From the NCBI GenBank assembly GCA_003614735.1, contig KZ992695.1, positions 1 through 20,535 of the forward strand: DNA of 20,535 bases. Reading direction: 5' to 3'. Source of the DNA: Thamnocephalis sphaerospora. Taxonomy: Eukaryota > Zoopagomycota > Zoopagomycetes > Zoopagales > Sigmoideomycetaceae. Within the stretch, counting starts at the first letter, position 1, and every line of letters begins with the position of its first letter. Both the position numbers and the translations under genes were made by a program. Below the pieces are notes generated by a model. It was not told where the DNA came from. It worked only from the letters and a program-made list of their open reading frames with translations, and did no database searches. Positions 9,538 to 18,872 of this stretch are shown here, in pieces.

Positions 9538-11936
9538 GGGCTGTATGTGATGATGCGCAAAGCGTTCGAGTGCAAAGTGCAGGTGCTGCACGTAGGGGCA
9601 GCGACGGTTTCTGGAGTATATACTAGTGCACAGGCTTAAGCGTCGACGTTAAACAAAGCGAACAGCTGGATAGTAGCGTTACAGTGGCAAACGGGGGCTA
9701 GCATGCAGCTCCACGCTTTGCGCGGCACTACTTTATATGTGGCGCAATCAACGGTCGGGCTAAAACAAGGGTCAGTCCCTGTTACGTGTGGAAGCAGCGA
9801 CAGTCCTATTGTGCTGCTAGACGAGGCGATGTGGTGTTCATGCCAGCTGGTAGTGTGCTACCTTCAAGTTAGGCAAGTGGTCGATGGTGGCGCGGTTGTT
9901 GCGCAAAACCGAGGGCCCATTGGTACAGCATTTCTCCATAAAGCAGGCCGCCAATTCGGCTGTGTGATTCACCTGAACTCTGGTCAGTAGCACAGAGCAC
10001 AGTATGGTGAGCGCTAGGTGCGCGCTAACACATGACATCAAATTAGAGGGCAGTCTACCAGGGCGTCATGCCATCAGCCTTGGCCGAAATTCTCAAACAC
10101 CCGGCCCACCCGGCACTTAGGGCGAAGTATACCGACAGCAAATGTACATGCACGCACGGCCTATGTTCAAGCGTCGAATAGGCCTTGAGCTATTGGGCAG
10201 CGGGCTGATCGAAACGCCGGTCTGAGCGCTCAGTACCTTATTGGCATCATGGCGCATCGTGGTCTGTCCACGAGGTAATATGTGTCCATTCCATGTACTG
10301 CTCCACGTGTGCTGGAACTGCCGCTCCCTGTGGCTGTGTGAAAAAAACGGCAACCAGTGCTGACCGGTAGACCGAGCCTGCAGGCACGGGGACGGGGTGA
10401 ATCTGCGCATGTCGGCGTTAGACCGCTTGTCAGACAGCTGACAATGCCAAAGTAGCAGAGCGGCAGCGGGTTTACGCGGGTGGATAATTGCGCATTTTGA
10501 GACACAGTGTTGTATCGCTGGTACCATGCTCAAGCATGCAATGGTACAGAACATGGTACGGCAATACAAATGCAGCCAGGAAACGTTGGACGAAATTGGC
10601 AGCTGGAACAGCCAACCATATACACAAAGCGTATCAGCCTAGATACACCATGTGGATTGGCGTAACCAGTTTGACCAATTACAATGCTAGGGCGGGGTGG
10701 TCTGTACATGTATAGATACTAGTTTGGTGAATTGTCTGATGTTGCCTCGGCCGTGATAAAGGCTGCTTGCTACAGATGTTCGCTGGGCCCACAACTGATG
10801 GATACGCATCGTTATTCACGCAGCCAGATGGTGTTTTCCTTAGCCAGGCGCTGTGCGTGCCTGGCTCGCCATATGGCCTTTGCGCGATAAGGACACTTTG
10901 ACGTCACTGATTTCTCTACCACGCGCTCCTGGGTCACGCGTCGTGAGGGATTTTTGGCAAACTACGCGCCGTATTGTGCAACTCCGCGTGCCGAGTAGAT
11001 GCAGCGAAAGTCGTGTCTTGCCTTGGTTTGCATTCCTCACGCAGCATTCACTGAGCAGCGTACATGAGCTTTCTCGGTTCAGCCGGGTGCTAATCGTTGG
11101 CCATCGATTGGTTGCGCGGCAGTGGTTTTGCGCACCAAGATGCCATCCTGTTGCGCCGGGCTGCAATGCTATGCTATGCGCATGTCATGCCAACGATGGC
11201 ATCAATCGTGCACAGTTACATCTTTAGGCGCCCGGATGGCTCTATAAAACAAGCAAAGGCCACGACCATGGCTATGGCTACTCCTTTGCACCGTCGCTCG
11301 GCGGTGTTCCACTTTGATGTGGTGGGCTAAAGGTGCTAGCTTGTTGTTTTTGAAGCGCAGCGTCCAGCACATGAATCGAGTGGTACACTGCAGGCGCATT
11401 GAATGGCACCTTGCAGGCGCATAAGGTCCTGCAGTGCCAAAGAGATGATAGCAGTGGCTGTTCACTGCCTTTGTGCTGCACATCAATGCTCAACGCACAG
11501 TTGGCTGTGATACCGTGCACGGGAGTCTACATGCGGCTGTAGCAATAGGCAGGCATGCTAGTCGTTGGGATGTGCTATAGTATTGAGCCATTTTTCTGGC
11601 CTATCAGTAGGGTGTACTTTCACAACGAGAGAGAATATAGCGACAAAGTATAGCGCCTTCGCCATTGCGCATCTTTCCTTCTGCACCGCTATCCTTATCC
11701 TTGTGCATATGCCTGTCTATTTTGACAACAGTTATATTGTGCCAATTTGCAGAGCCTTGCTTACGTACTAGCACCCGGCGCAGCTCCACCACACTGTTTT
11801 ACCGCGGCTTGTTCATTATCTTGCGTTTGTATATTGGTGATTAGGTCTGTGCGGCTAGGCACCCGCAATAGCGCCAGACAAACGGCTGCAGACACCTTTC
11901 AGCTACGCGTGTCGGCTCTTTTAAGTGCGCGCTGAA
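9538..11936. other. Gene-poor intergenic region, about 2.4 kb
   Basis: No recognisable gene. Several short frames look protein-like but none can be joined by good splice sites. Examples are 9703-9990 (+, 95 codons from ATG), a 38-codon frame from ATG 10527, an ATG frame near 10776, and 10730-11010 (+, interrupted by a TAA). An inverted repeat GTACCAT...ATGGTAC spans about 10519-10545. The 3' end of the stretch (about 11820-11936) should contain the promoter of the Tyr-rich gene at 11937. Confidence 0.4.
9616..9623 (-). promoter_or_regulatory. TATA-like element upstream of 7TM copy B
   Basis: Palindromic GTATATAC about 80 bases upstream of the ATG at 9537, a plausible core-promoter position for a fungal gene with a short 5' UTR. 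Sequence match only. Confidence 0.35.
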
Positions 11937-12173
11937 ATGTCAGAGACCAGCAACTATCTTTTAGATTCCGACAATCAGTACTTTGGTGCTGAATATGGCG
12001 CTAGCTATTATCCTGGCAGCGGCTATGCCAACGGCGTTTATGCCAGCAATTACGACGGTGAAATCGACCAGAGAGCTGATTCTAGCGAGTGCAGCGGTCC
12101 AAGCGAGGGAGACCAAGCTGTCCCGTTGTATCCGAATCTTTACCGATACAGACAGCCCTCCACTACCTCATAG
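11937..12173 (+). CDS. Small Tyr/Gly/Ser-rich protein, 78 residues
   Basis: Single-exon frame from ATG 11937 to TAG 12171-12173. I do not recognise a family. Residues 1-42 are Tyr-rich, with Tyr at 7, 15, 20, 24, 25, 30, 35 and 39; positions 15-35 fall every five residues amid Gly, Ala and Ser. An acidic/Ser segment follows (GEIDQRADSSECSG), then a short Tyr/Pro/Arg tail (YPNLYRYRQPSTTS). There is no signal peptide or membrane segment, so it is probably disordered. It lies on the same strand as, and 1.35 kb upstream of, another Tyr/Gly-rich gene. The overlapping +1 frame (11992-12231) is Ala/Met-rich only because TAY-GGY codons shift that way. Biased composition and the similar neighbour argue for coding, but the short length leaves doubt. 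Confidence 0.45.
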   Translation: MSETSNYLLDSDNQYFGAEYGASYYPGSGYANGVYASNYDGEIDQRADSSECSGPSEGDQAVPLYPNLYRYRQPSTTS

Positions 12174-13517
12174 AGCAGAATCACCGTACATAGCTAAAAA
12201 CGTAGCATATTTCACTCTATGCGGGCGTTGAGTTTGCTGCATACGTATGATAGCACGTCGATGCTGTAGACTTCCTAGCAGTGGTGACTTTGGCATAGCT
12301 GTTCTTCAAGACTTTGTGCCGCCTTTGCGGTATCCGGTATGCGCTAGTCCACCGACTTGAACGTGTAAATACTTTTTGTTGATGATGTGTAGACAGAATG
12401 ATGCGAGCGTATAGCTCGCGGTGAATTGTGTAGCGCGGAAACGTGAAGCATTGTATGTCATGTTTGGTTTTATGTGTTCGCGTGAGCTGCACTATCAAAT
12501 AATGTAACGTGCCGACAAGTTGGTTGGATTGGAGGCTGCAGCGACGACGCTTCTATAGCACCTGCTACGGGTATGGCGCCAAATAGTGCTTGCAATTTAT
12601 TTGGATTGCGTGGTCTTTACGGCGGGTGATCTCTGTACTCGCCAACAGTAAGGCCAGTTGTATCGTGTTGCTACGCCTGCACGAGGCTGCAGCGAAAGAA
12701 AAGGGCCCAGTGTATATCTACGAGGAGAACGGCAGTGCAGTGTGCACGTACTGGCGGTGAATGAGTATGTCCGTCGGGATGTGCGGTAATGCTGGGCGTG
12801 GTGCCCGCCGAGACACATAGTAGCGATGGATACTGGTATCTGTCGAGATACTTGCTGATGAGTGGTGATGTGTGCCGCTGTACGCGATAGCAATTGTGAG
12901 GAGAAACGTCTGATGGTTGCCTATTACTTTTTGGAGCGCGGTCTGTGCGCTTATATAACTGCGCGTCCGATTGTTGGGTTGTTGTGGTGTGCATCAGCAG
13001 TACGCATCAGCTGGGACGCTCTTTACGCCAGCGCCTTGATCGGCTGTCTTGGCCGACTAGCCCTATAGGCTTACATCAAACACCTGTTCAATAATCGGCG
13101 TGTGCAAGCGCAGCCGAAGCTCTCTTGGCTGCCTATTCGGTTTACTGGGATCAACGTGCGCCCAAAGATCTCCTGCTCATCAAGTCGAATTGCTGGTGTA
13201 ACAACCCGCTGTGCTAGACGGCTAAATAAGTGTCATCAGCCGGCGATACGTTATTCGCCTTGTCCGCCTCTTTCATTCTACTCCCTTGCTATTTCTTTGC
13301 GTTTACTGCCACCACTTTTTCCGTTTCCCTAGCGTTGAATAGTCGTCTTGTCCGCTTCGTGCCTACTATATCCCTTTGGTGCTCTTTGCTACCTCCTTAA
13401 CCTCAGGGTCTGCAGCACTGGCAGGCAGCGTGAGCGCTCGCCTGTTGCTGCGCAGCTCCAGCTAGCCCTGCAGCAGCATTGCTCTACGCCATTGCTGCTA
13501 TACACCATGGACGGAGA
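12174..13517. other. Intergenic region between the two Tyr-rich genes
   Basis: No gene recognised in about 1.3 kb. A TATATAA at 12952-12958 (+) is a good TATA match, but no convincing coding sequence starts just downstream; a 60-odd-codon frame around it (ending 13068) is not persuasive. The last 260 bases contain a pyrimidine-rich tract, listed separately, and probably the promoter and 5' UTR of the gene ending at 14079. Confidence 0.4.
13257..13330 (+). promoter_or_regulatory. Pyrimidine-rich tract, candidate promoter/5' leader
   Basis: A strongly C/T-rich run on the + strand (for example CCTTGTCCGCCTCTTTCATT), about 180-250 bases upstream of the first ATGs of the Tyr-ladder gene. CT-rich blocks just upstream of transcription starts are common in filamentous and early-diverging fungi. 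Assignment rests on position and composition only. Confidence 0.35.
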
Positions 13518-14079
13518 ATGGCACGGTCGGGTAATCTACCTTGGCAATTCTAGTTAGGCTCACAATATGCGCGGTTTGGCCTGCCGTGTGCTGATATGCC
13601 CCTTGCACAAAAGGCATAGAGAGCCTGGAGGTGATTACACACAAGCTAGAGGGGTTTATTCCCGAGGTACCTGATATTGAGGCTAGCATCGGTAGGCCGC
13701 CTGTGTTGTAGCCAATGCGGCCACGTTAACAAATTTGTGCTGCATAGAATCTGATCTAGCTCCGTCCTGGTTGCCCGACATCTATGTACCGGACAATGAC
13801 AGGAGTATCAGCTACTGGAGCAACTACCGTCTGGCCTATCATGACGCCTATATCTACGGCTATAGCGATGGGTACGAGTGTGAACGTTACGAGGTCAGCT
13901 ACAGTCGTGTGGAGCATAACCATTTGGATGATGGTGTGCGCGGATATCGTGTTGGTTACGAGACTGGGTATGATAACGGCTACAACGCTGGCAGCTACGA
14001 CCGCCACTATGGTCTTGGTTTGAACTACAGCTTTGTTATTATCCTACCCGATGATGTAGCTTACGGCAGTAATGAGTGA
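13518..14079 (+). CDS. Tyr/Gly-ladder protein, three exons, about 138 residues
   Basis: Unrecognised gene assembled by splice sites: 13518-13530, 13620-13691, 13748-14079 (TGA 14077-14079). The last exon has no in-frame ATG, so upstream exons are needed. The second intron (GTAGGC...GCATAG, 56 nt, GTTAAC-like branch) joins in exact phase to a protein-like exon (LEVITHKLEGFIPEVPDIE). The first intron (GTAATC...ATAG, 89 nt, CTGAT branch) fits ATG 13518 (MARSE). A stronger-context ATG at 13507 (MDGEWHGR) would need the acceptor two bases later, so the N-terminus is uncertain. Eighteen of 138 residues are Tyr, many exactly four apart (51-71; 76, 80; 95-107; 112, 116), and Gly falls every fourth residue at 94-110. 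This recalls the GX3 repeats of Yae1-type proteins, but nothing else in the protein suggests Yae1. No signal peptide or clear membrane segment is seen. Confidence 0.5.
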
Positions 14080-14384
14080 ATGTCAACCTTTGGTCATTAC
14101 GTATGAGCCTGGGTTTGGCGAATTTACAGCAACCGACGCCCGCCAAACAGGCTCGGTGCAACAAAACTGTCGAGTACAGCGTGTTGATGGCGTGCGTGCT
14201 TTAAAGTTTGGTGCGCCTTTTACCTGTTTTAGACTTTTACCTTGACTGAACCGCTTAAGCTAATGTTATATGTTGGCCACGCTATACTGAGTGCTACTGG
14301 ATGGGCTGATCTCTGCGCTGTATCAAGAAAGCAAGCAGACTAGCGAGCCTCATCATGCCATTGTAAGCGCCCTATGATGGCTAG

Positions 14385-14435
14385 TCGGTAGACTGCAGTA
14401 TTCCTACTGGGATGGTTGTTGATCGGTAGACTGCA
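14385..14435. repeat. 13-base direct repeat, 38-base spacing
   Basis: TCGGTAGACTGCA occurs at 14385-14397 and again at 14423-14435, in a region without genes. It may be a small duplication; no function is apparent. Confidence 0.6.
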
Positions 14436-14645
14436 TGTCTATGATGTTGGTAATAAACGTTAGTTCAAAGGGCGCTGCAGTTTTGCCAATCAACATGCTC
14501 GTCTGATCAAGCAAATCGCCGAGTCATGCACGCCATAGTATTCGTGGTGGCCACAGTAACACCATCGGTTTTTTGATCAAATGCGCTCTCGCACATACAC
14601 GCATGCGCGCGTCTCTATCCGGGGGCGCTTAGAACAACGCAGGCC

Positions 14646-14698
14646 GTGTGTGTGTGGTGCTTATGTGTACATGTACGTGTGTGCATGCATGCGTGTGC
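14646..14698. repeat. Alternating purine-pyrimidine (TG/CA) tract
   Basis: Imperfect run of GTGTGTGTG, GTGTACATGTACGTGTGTGC and ATGCATGCGTGTGC, almost strictly alternating purine and pyrimidine, just downstream of the KGD2 stop codon and so probably in its 3' UTR. Such tracts are length-unstable and can adopt Z-DNA. Confidence 0.6.
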
Positions 14699-14706
14699 AA
14701 AGCTGT

Positions 14707-16935
14707 TTAAATGTCCAGCAGCAGACGCCTTGGGTCCTCCACAGCCTCCTTCACCTTCACCAGGAACGTGGTGGCCTCACGACCGTCGATGATGCGGTGG
14801 TCGTAGGTGAGGGCAATGTACATCATCGGGCGAATCTCAACCTGTGGTGTGCAAGCAGACGGCGCGATGAGAAATGGCTTTCCTGTTGTATGACGCGTCC
14901 TCTCCGCGCTTACTTTGCCGTTCACAGCGACTGGGCGCTCCTTGATGGCGTGCATACCCAGGATGGCGGACTGCGGCAGGTTGATGATGGGCGTGCCCAT
15001 CATCGAGCCAAATACACCGCCGTTGGAGATGGTAAAGGTGCCGCCGGCCATATCTTCCAGCGTGAGCTTGCCCTCACGTGCCTATAGGCGGTTGCGCCAG
15101 CCGACATTGGGTCAGTCTTAGCCGCATAAAGCGCACTCTTGGTCCTCGCCATGCAAAACATACCTTGACGCCGAGCTCTGCGATAGCTTGCTCAACCTCA
15201 ACAAAAGACATGGACTCGGCGTTGCGCACCACCGGTGTAACCAAGCCCTTGGGCGTGGCCACAGCGACGCTCACGTCGACGTAGTCGCGGTAGACGATAG
15301 TGTCGTTGTTTTCGATCGACGAATTGACAACCGGGATTTCCTTGAGTGCCGCGCAGGATGCCTTGACGAAAGCCGACATGAAGCCAAGCTTGACGCCGTG
15401 CTTCTTCATAATCGCGTCCTTGTACATGGAGCGCATGCCCATCAGATTGCTATCAGGCAGAGGTGGCGTTATAAAATTGGTTAGCAGTGTGCCGATCAAA
15501 CGTTGCATCCGATTACGCAGTCACTCACCTCATATCAATCTCGTTGAAAGTGGTCAAAGAGGCCGCGGCGTTCTGCGACTCCTTGAGACGCTCGGCGATA
15601 CGCGTACGCATGCGGTTCATCTTGACCTGTGTGATACAGCGGGCATAGCAGTCACGAGCGGAATCAAATAAGTCAATACCCCGCACTTTCAATGCTCCGC
15701 GCCGCACCTGCACCTGCGCCTGACTTACATGATGCTCCTCGCGCTGGCCGAAGCGGATCTTGTTAGCGGTGCGTTCGGGCGCGGCCGGAGCGGCAGGCTT
15801 TGCAGCGGGAGCAGGAGCGGCCGGAGCGGCAGCCGGAGCCGGAGCCGGAGCTGGAGACGGGGCAGCAGCCGGCTTGGGCTGCGGTGGCGATGGCGGCGGC
15901 GTGGCCTGCTGTGGTGCCGGTGCGGACTGAGCTGGCGCTGGCGCCTTGGCCGGCTCCGGAGTCTTGGGCGGTGCGGACGCAGCAGCGCCACCTGGTATGC
16001 AGGGCAGCCATAATCAGCAGGTGTAACCAAGGCCGAGTGGCCCAAGCGCATCGTCCATTGTCGCACCACCGTTCTAGCCAGCTACCTACCCTCAGGCTTA
16101 GCGGCGGAAGCATCCAGCGTAAAGAGATCCGCGCCCACAGCCACCGTATCCTCCTCGTTGTAGTGAAGCTTGGTGATCTTGCCACCATTGGGCGCGTTCA
16201 CCGGCACATCAATCTGCCCGTCCGCGAGAGGAATGTCGTCAGACCATGGCACCAACCAGGGTGCAACTATTGTGTGCTTGCCTTATCTGTTTCGATGGAG
16301 GCGACCTCCTCGTCCTGCTCGACAAACTCGCCGACCTCTATAGACCAGCGGCACCATGTAAATGATCACCAGTCATCATTGACACGCAGCAGCCGCCGTT
16401 CACACGCGCGTCACACTCACGCTTGTTCCACTTTTTGAGCGTGCCCTCGGTAATCGAGTCGCCCATGCCTGGAACCTTGACGACAACGTCAGCTGCGCGC
16501 GCGCGTCGGCGCCGCAATTCGGCAACACCAGTGTTAGCAAACAAGCATGCAACACATGTATGCGCACCCAAGCTTTGCCACATTAATGTTCGTGACTCGG
16601 CCGTACTACGCGCCACCTACCGTAACCGCGGCATTGCATAGCACCAAGCATGCGCGCCGGGGACACGGCTGCCAGACGGCGCGGCGCACTGTGTATGCGG
16701 CCCCCGAGTTGCAAAAAGTTAGCATGCGCCTCTCTTGCAAGCACGGCGATCTGCGCGAGATTGCATCGGTTTTCGCCACTTACCAGAGCGCAGTGCGAGC
16801 ATGCACCGCCTGCATCGCCGGGCGCACAGTCTGGTGCAGCTGGCGCGTGCACAGGCGAGCGGCGGCCAGACGGGTCGGTCGCAGCGCGGTGAGCATACGC
16901 TGGCCGGCGCCGCGCGATACTTGCAACGACGACAT
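14707..16935 (-). CDS. KGD2: Dihydrolipoyl succinyltransferase, E2 of 2-oxoglutarate dehydrogenase (10 exons)
   Basis: Mitochondrial TCA-cycle enzyme that passes succinyl from the lipoyl arm to CoA. Exons, 5' to 3': 16935-16784, 16688-16621, 16492-16421, 16337-16282, 16213-16090, 15991-15729, 15626-15529, 15449-15164, 15081-14914, 14841-14707. Together they give 473 residues, near the usual 450-470. Residues 1 to about 73 are basic, Arg/Ala/Ser-rich and lack Asp/Glu: a mitochondrial presequence. The lipoyl domain (about 74-150) has lipoyl-Lys116 in IETDK. A Pro/Ala linker at about 158-232 replaces any recognisable E3-binding domain, as in other E2o proteins. The catalytic domain (about 233-473) opens [19 protein letters not shown] and ends with the active-site motif DHRIIDG (His444, Asp448). 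Eight introns are GT-AG; intron 4 is GC-AG (16281-16214), directly after the Lys116 codon. The gene is divergent from MAF1 across 865 bases. Confidence 0.95.
16214..16281 (-). other. GC-AG intron in KGD2
   Basis: On the minus strand the exon ends AAG and the intron begins GCAAGC and ends GGGCAG, 68 nt. The join restores [16 protein letters not shown], the conserved lipoyl-domain sequence. No GT donor is available nearby that keeps the phase. GC-AG is the commonest non-canonical U2-type class. Confidence 0.88.
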
Positions 16936-17800
16936 GCTGGCTGACTGGCTGGCTGACAAGTGGAATTGAGGCGTGAAGCGTGGCGATACCACTACACACG
17001 GCGGCAGATGGGATGAGGGAAAGAAAAACGTAGGGCGGCCGCAGAAGGAAGGCAAGGCGACGACTATAGCTATGGCGATAGCGGCGGGGTCCGGATGCCA
17101 GCCAGCACAGGGACATGTCTCGTGGCTGTTTTCCACGCTTCATACGCTTGTCAGCGTCGACGAGCTTTGTCATATATCAAGCAAACTGCCAAACGACAAA
17201 ACTACCAAATCACGTCGCTGCTGTTGCTGCTGCTGCCGCCGCTGCCGCTGCCGCCACCGTTCCCTGGCCAGAACCGGCCGCAGGCCAAGCAGTGCATAGT
17301 GGCGTACGTGGAGCGGTGTATGACGTGTCTGCGGCACGCCGGGCGTTGCATAGGCGGTGGCGCGGCCGCTCGCCTGTTGCCTTGACATGGTCCCGGGACG
17401 CCGATCGGTCGTGCTGTTGACCGCCGTCGCGCAGCTGGTCTGCCGCATTGTTGATCTACGGCGCTGGCCGCACGCCATCGTCAAGGTTCCGAGTATACCC
17501 GGAGACTGCGTGGATGGGAATTGTGCTGAATCTGCTTCCAAGACACATGGTGCTCCACCGCCGCTCCAGCGATTCTACTGGTCTTAAGCATGGCAGGCTT
17601 GAGCTGCCCCCACGACCGCCCCTCTCCTTCTCACCACGCTACGCGACCCACCTTTCCGCACCGCCTGCTCCTACCACCACCGCCGCCGCAACCTCTGGCG
17701 TTTGTCTCCACGGGACGTTTCTATCCATCCTATCTGCTTGGCACGGCGCGCACGTATCTTGCACCCTTGCACACACACGCATATACTACACCGCAGCGTC
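16936..17800. promoter_or_regulatory. Divergent promoter region, KGD2 and MAF1
   Basis: 865 bases between the start codons of KGD2 (-) and MAF1 (+). Read on the KGD2 strand, a pyrimidine-rich block lies about 70-120 bases upstream of its ATG; read on the MAF1 strand, a C-rich/CT-rich leader occupies about 17605-17700. No clear TATA box was found for either gene. A 66-residue + frame from ATG 17387 to 17587 and a Gln-rich frame on the other strand (17170-17541) are present but have no recognisable domains, so I do not call them genes. Confidence 0.5.
17214..17258. repeat. CTG/CCG trinucleotide repeat
   Basis: Imperfect (CTG/CCG)n run. It reads as a Leu/Pro or Ala run on the + strand and as a Gln run on the - strand, which accounts for the low-complexity frames here. 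It lies in the spacer between KGD2 and MAF1. Confidence 0.65.
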
Positions 17801-18872
17801 ATGAAGTTCCTCCAAGTGCCAGAAATCGAGGTCATCAGCAACGCCCTCAACTTTGACACGACCGACTGCCGTGTCTTTGGCCGTCTAGAAGCGTATTCGT
17901 GTGAGTAGCCATAAGTTCTTGCGTAGACCTGCGTGTTGCCGCTGTCCACGCTGACAATCCCACGCCGCGTGTACCGCGCTGCTGTCGCTGCTCAGGCAAG
18001 CACGCCGGCAACGACAGAAAGCTGCTAAAGTTTATCGAGCACAAGTATGACGCCAACGCCTTGGATGCACACAGTCTGAGTCCAGGGCCGGAGCCGCACC
18101 TGCCTGGCGTTGATGCTTGGAGCCTGTCACCTGTGTCGCGCGACCTGATCGTGTCTCCTTTTGGCCCGTTGAGCCAGCCGTCCTCGCGGCGGACGCTCTT
18201 CTACCTGATTGCCACGCTGAATGCGTCGTTTCCCGACTATGACTTTAGGCAAGTGGATGTTACCGTGCCAATGCGATACTCGGCAAGGTGACGCGCACAT
18301 TACGCTGACTAGTCACGAATTGGTCACGTGGTCTGTAGCGAAATCAAACCAGAGCAGTTCAACAAGGTCACCAACTTTCACACCGTCACCAGCGCCATCA
18401 ACACCACGCTGATGAACGTTGGCCGCGGACACCTGCTGCGCGACTACCAGTTTTGGGACGTGTTGGACGGCGTGATTGAGCTTGACGACTGCGATATCTA
18501 CGGCTACACGCCCGATCTCGAGTCGGACCCCTACGAGTGCTCGTTGTAGGTTGTGGCCGCTTGTGACTGTCACATTACCACCGGCTGACATGTCAACGCA
18601 CCACACTTTGTCTGGTCAGATGGTCGTATAACTACTTTTTCTTCAACCGGAAACAGAAGCGGATTCTCTATCTTTCGCTTCATAGCGTGAGGTAAGCGAT
18701 GATATAGCGATCCAGGGGACGGGCAACAGTCGGCCATACTCACCATCGACGCCTGCCCCACAGCCAAGCAATGCTGCCCCTTTTGGGCGGGGAGGGCTCC
18801 GGCTCAGTGTCGGACGCGGAGAGCCTCAGCGGCGGCTACGACGACTATGTAATGGCAGACGTAGAGGTCTAG
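17801..18872 (+). CDS. MAF1: MAF1, repressor of RNA polymerase III (5 exons)
   Basis: Conserved nutrient- and stress-responsive repressor that binds RNA polymerase III and TFIIIB, lowering tRNA and 5S transcription; it shuttles between cytoplasm and nucleus. Exons 17801-17900, 17996-18248, 18339-18545, 18620-18691, 18764-18872 give 246 residues, close to human MAF1 (about 256) and much shorter than the budding-yeast protein. The start MKFLQVPEIEVISNAL and GRLEAYSCK match the N-terminal conserved box. FYLIATLNASFPDYDFS, then DVLDGVIELDDCDIYGYTP, then LWSYNYFFFNRKQKRI give the C-terminal boxes. A compact linker (about 52-98) carries Ser-Pro sites at S62, S78 and S87, plausible TOR/PKA-type control points by analogy. 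The acidic/Ser/Gly tail ends YVMADVEV. Intron 2 is GC-AG. Exon 3 must end two bases before an in-frame TAG (donor GTAGGT at 18546), so retention of intron 3 would truncate the protein. Confidence 0.95.
18249..18338 (+). other. GC-AG intron in MAF1
   Basis: The donor is AG|GCAAGT, the strong consensus typical of GC introns, and the acceptor is CTGTAG; length 90 nt. The splice restores PDYDFSEIKPEQF, matching the MAF1 family. The nearest GT (18253) would shift the frame at the next exon. Confidence 0.9.

Larger units (their letters stand above)
14080..14706. other. Convergent intergenic region between the Tyr-ladder gene and KGD2
   Basis: Holds the 3' UTRs of a + strand and a - strand gene. 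I see no gene. It contains a 13-base direct repeat (14385-14397 and 14423-14435) and a TG/CG-alternating tract near 14646-14698. Confidence 0.5.

Noticed and set aside
10519-10545. Inverted repeat GTACCAT...ATGGTAC as a possible hairpin RNA or terminator
   Set aside because: The stem is short, is interrupted by other overlapping repeats, and has no transcript context. Noted only in the intergenic entry.
11689-11703. Two ATCCTT motifs resembling U12 donors
   Set aside because: They are preceded by CT or TT rather than RT, and there is no flanking coding sequence.
13784-14023. Thr/Ala/Met-rich frame overlapping the Tyr-ladder exon
   Set aside because: It is the +1 shadow of TAY-GGY codons; the Tyr frame has the matching splice phase.
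17170-17541. Gln-rich minus-strand frame and overlapping Ala/Leu-rich plus-strand frames
   Set aside because: They arise from the CTG/CCG repeat and GC-rich spacer; no ATG-supported domain is recognisable.
17387-17587. 66-residue + frame from ATG with a hydrophobic start
   Set aside because: No recognisable motif, and it lies in the MAF1 promoter/leader region. A tiny gene cannot be excluded but is not supported.
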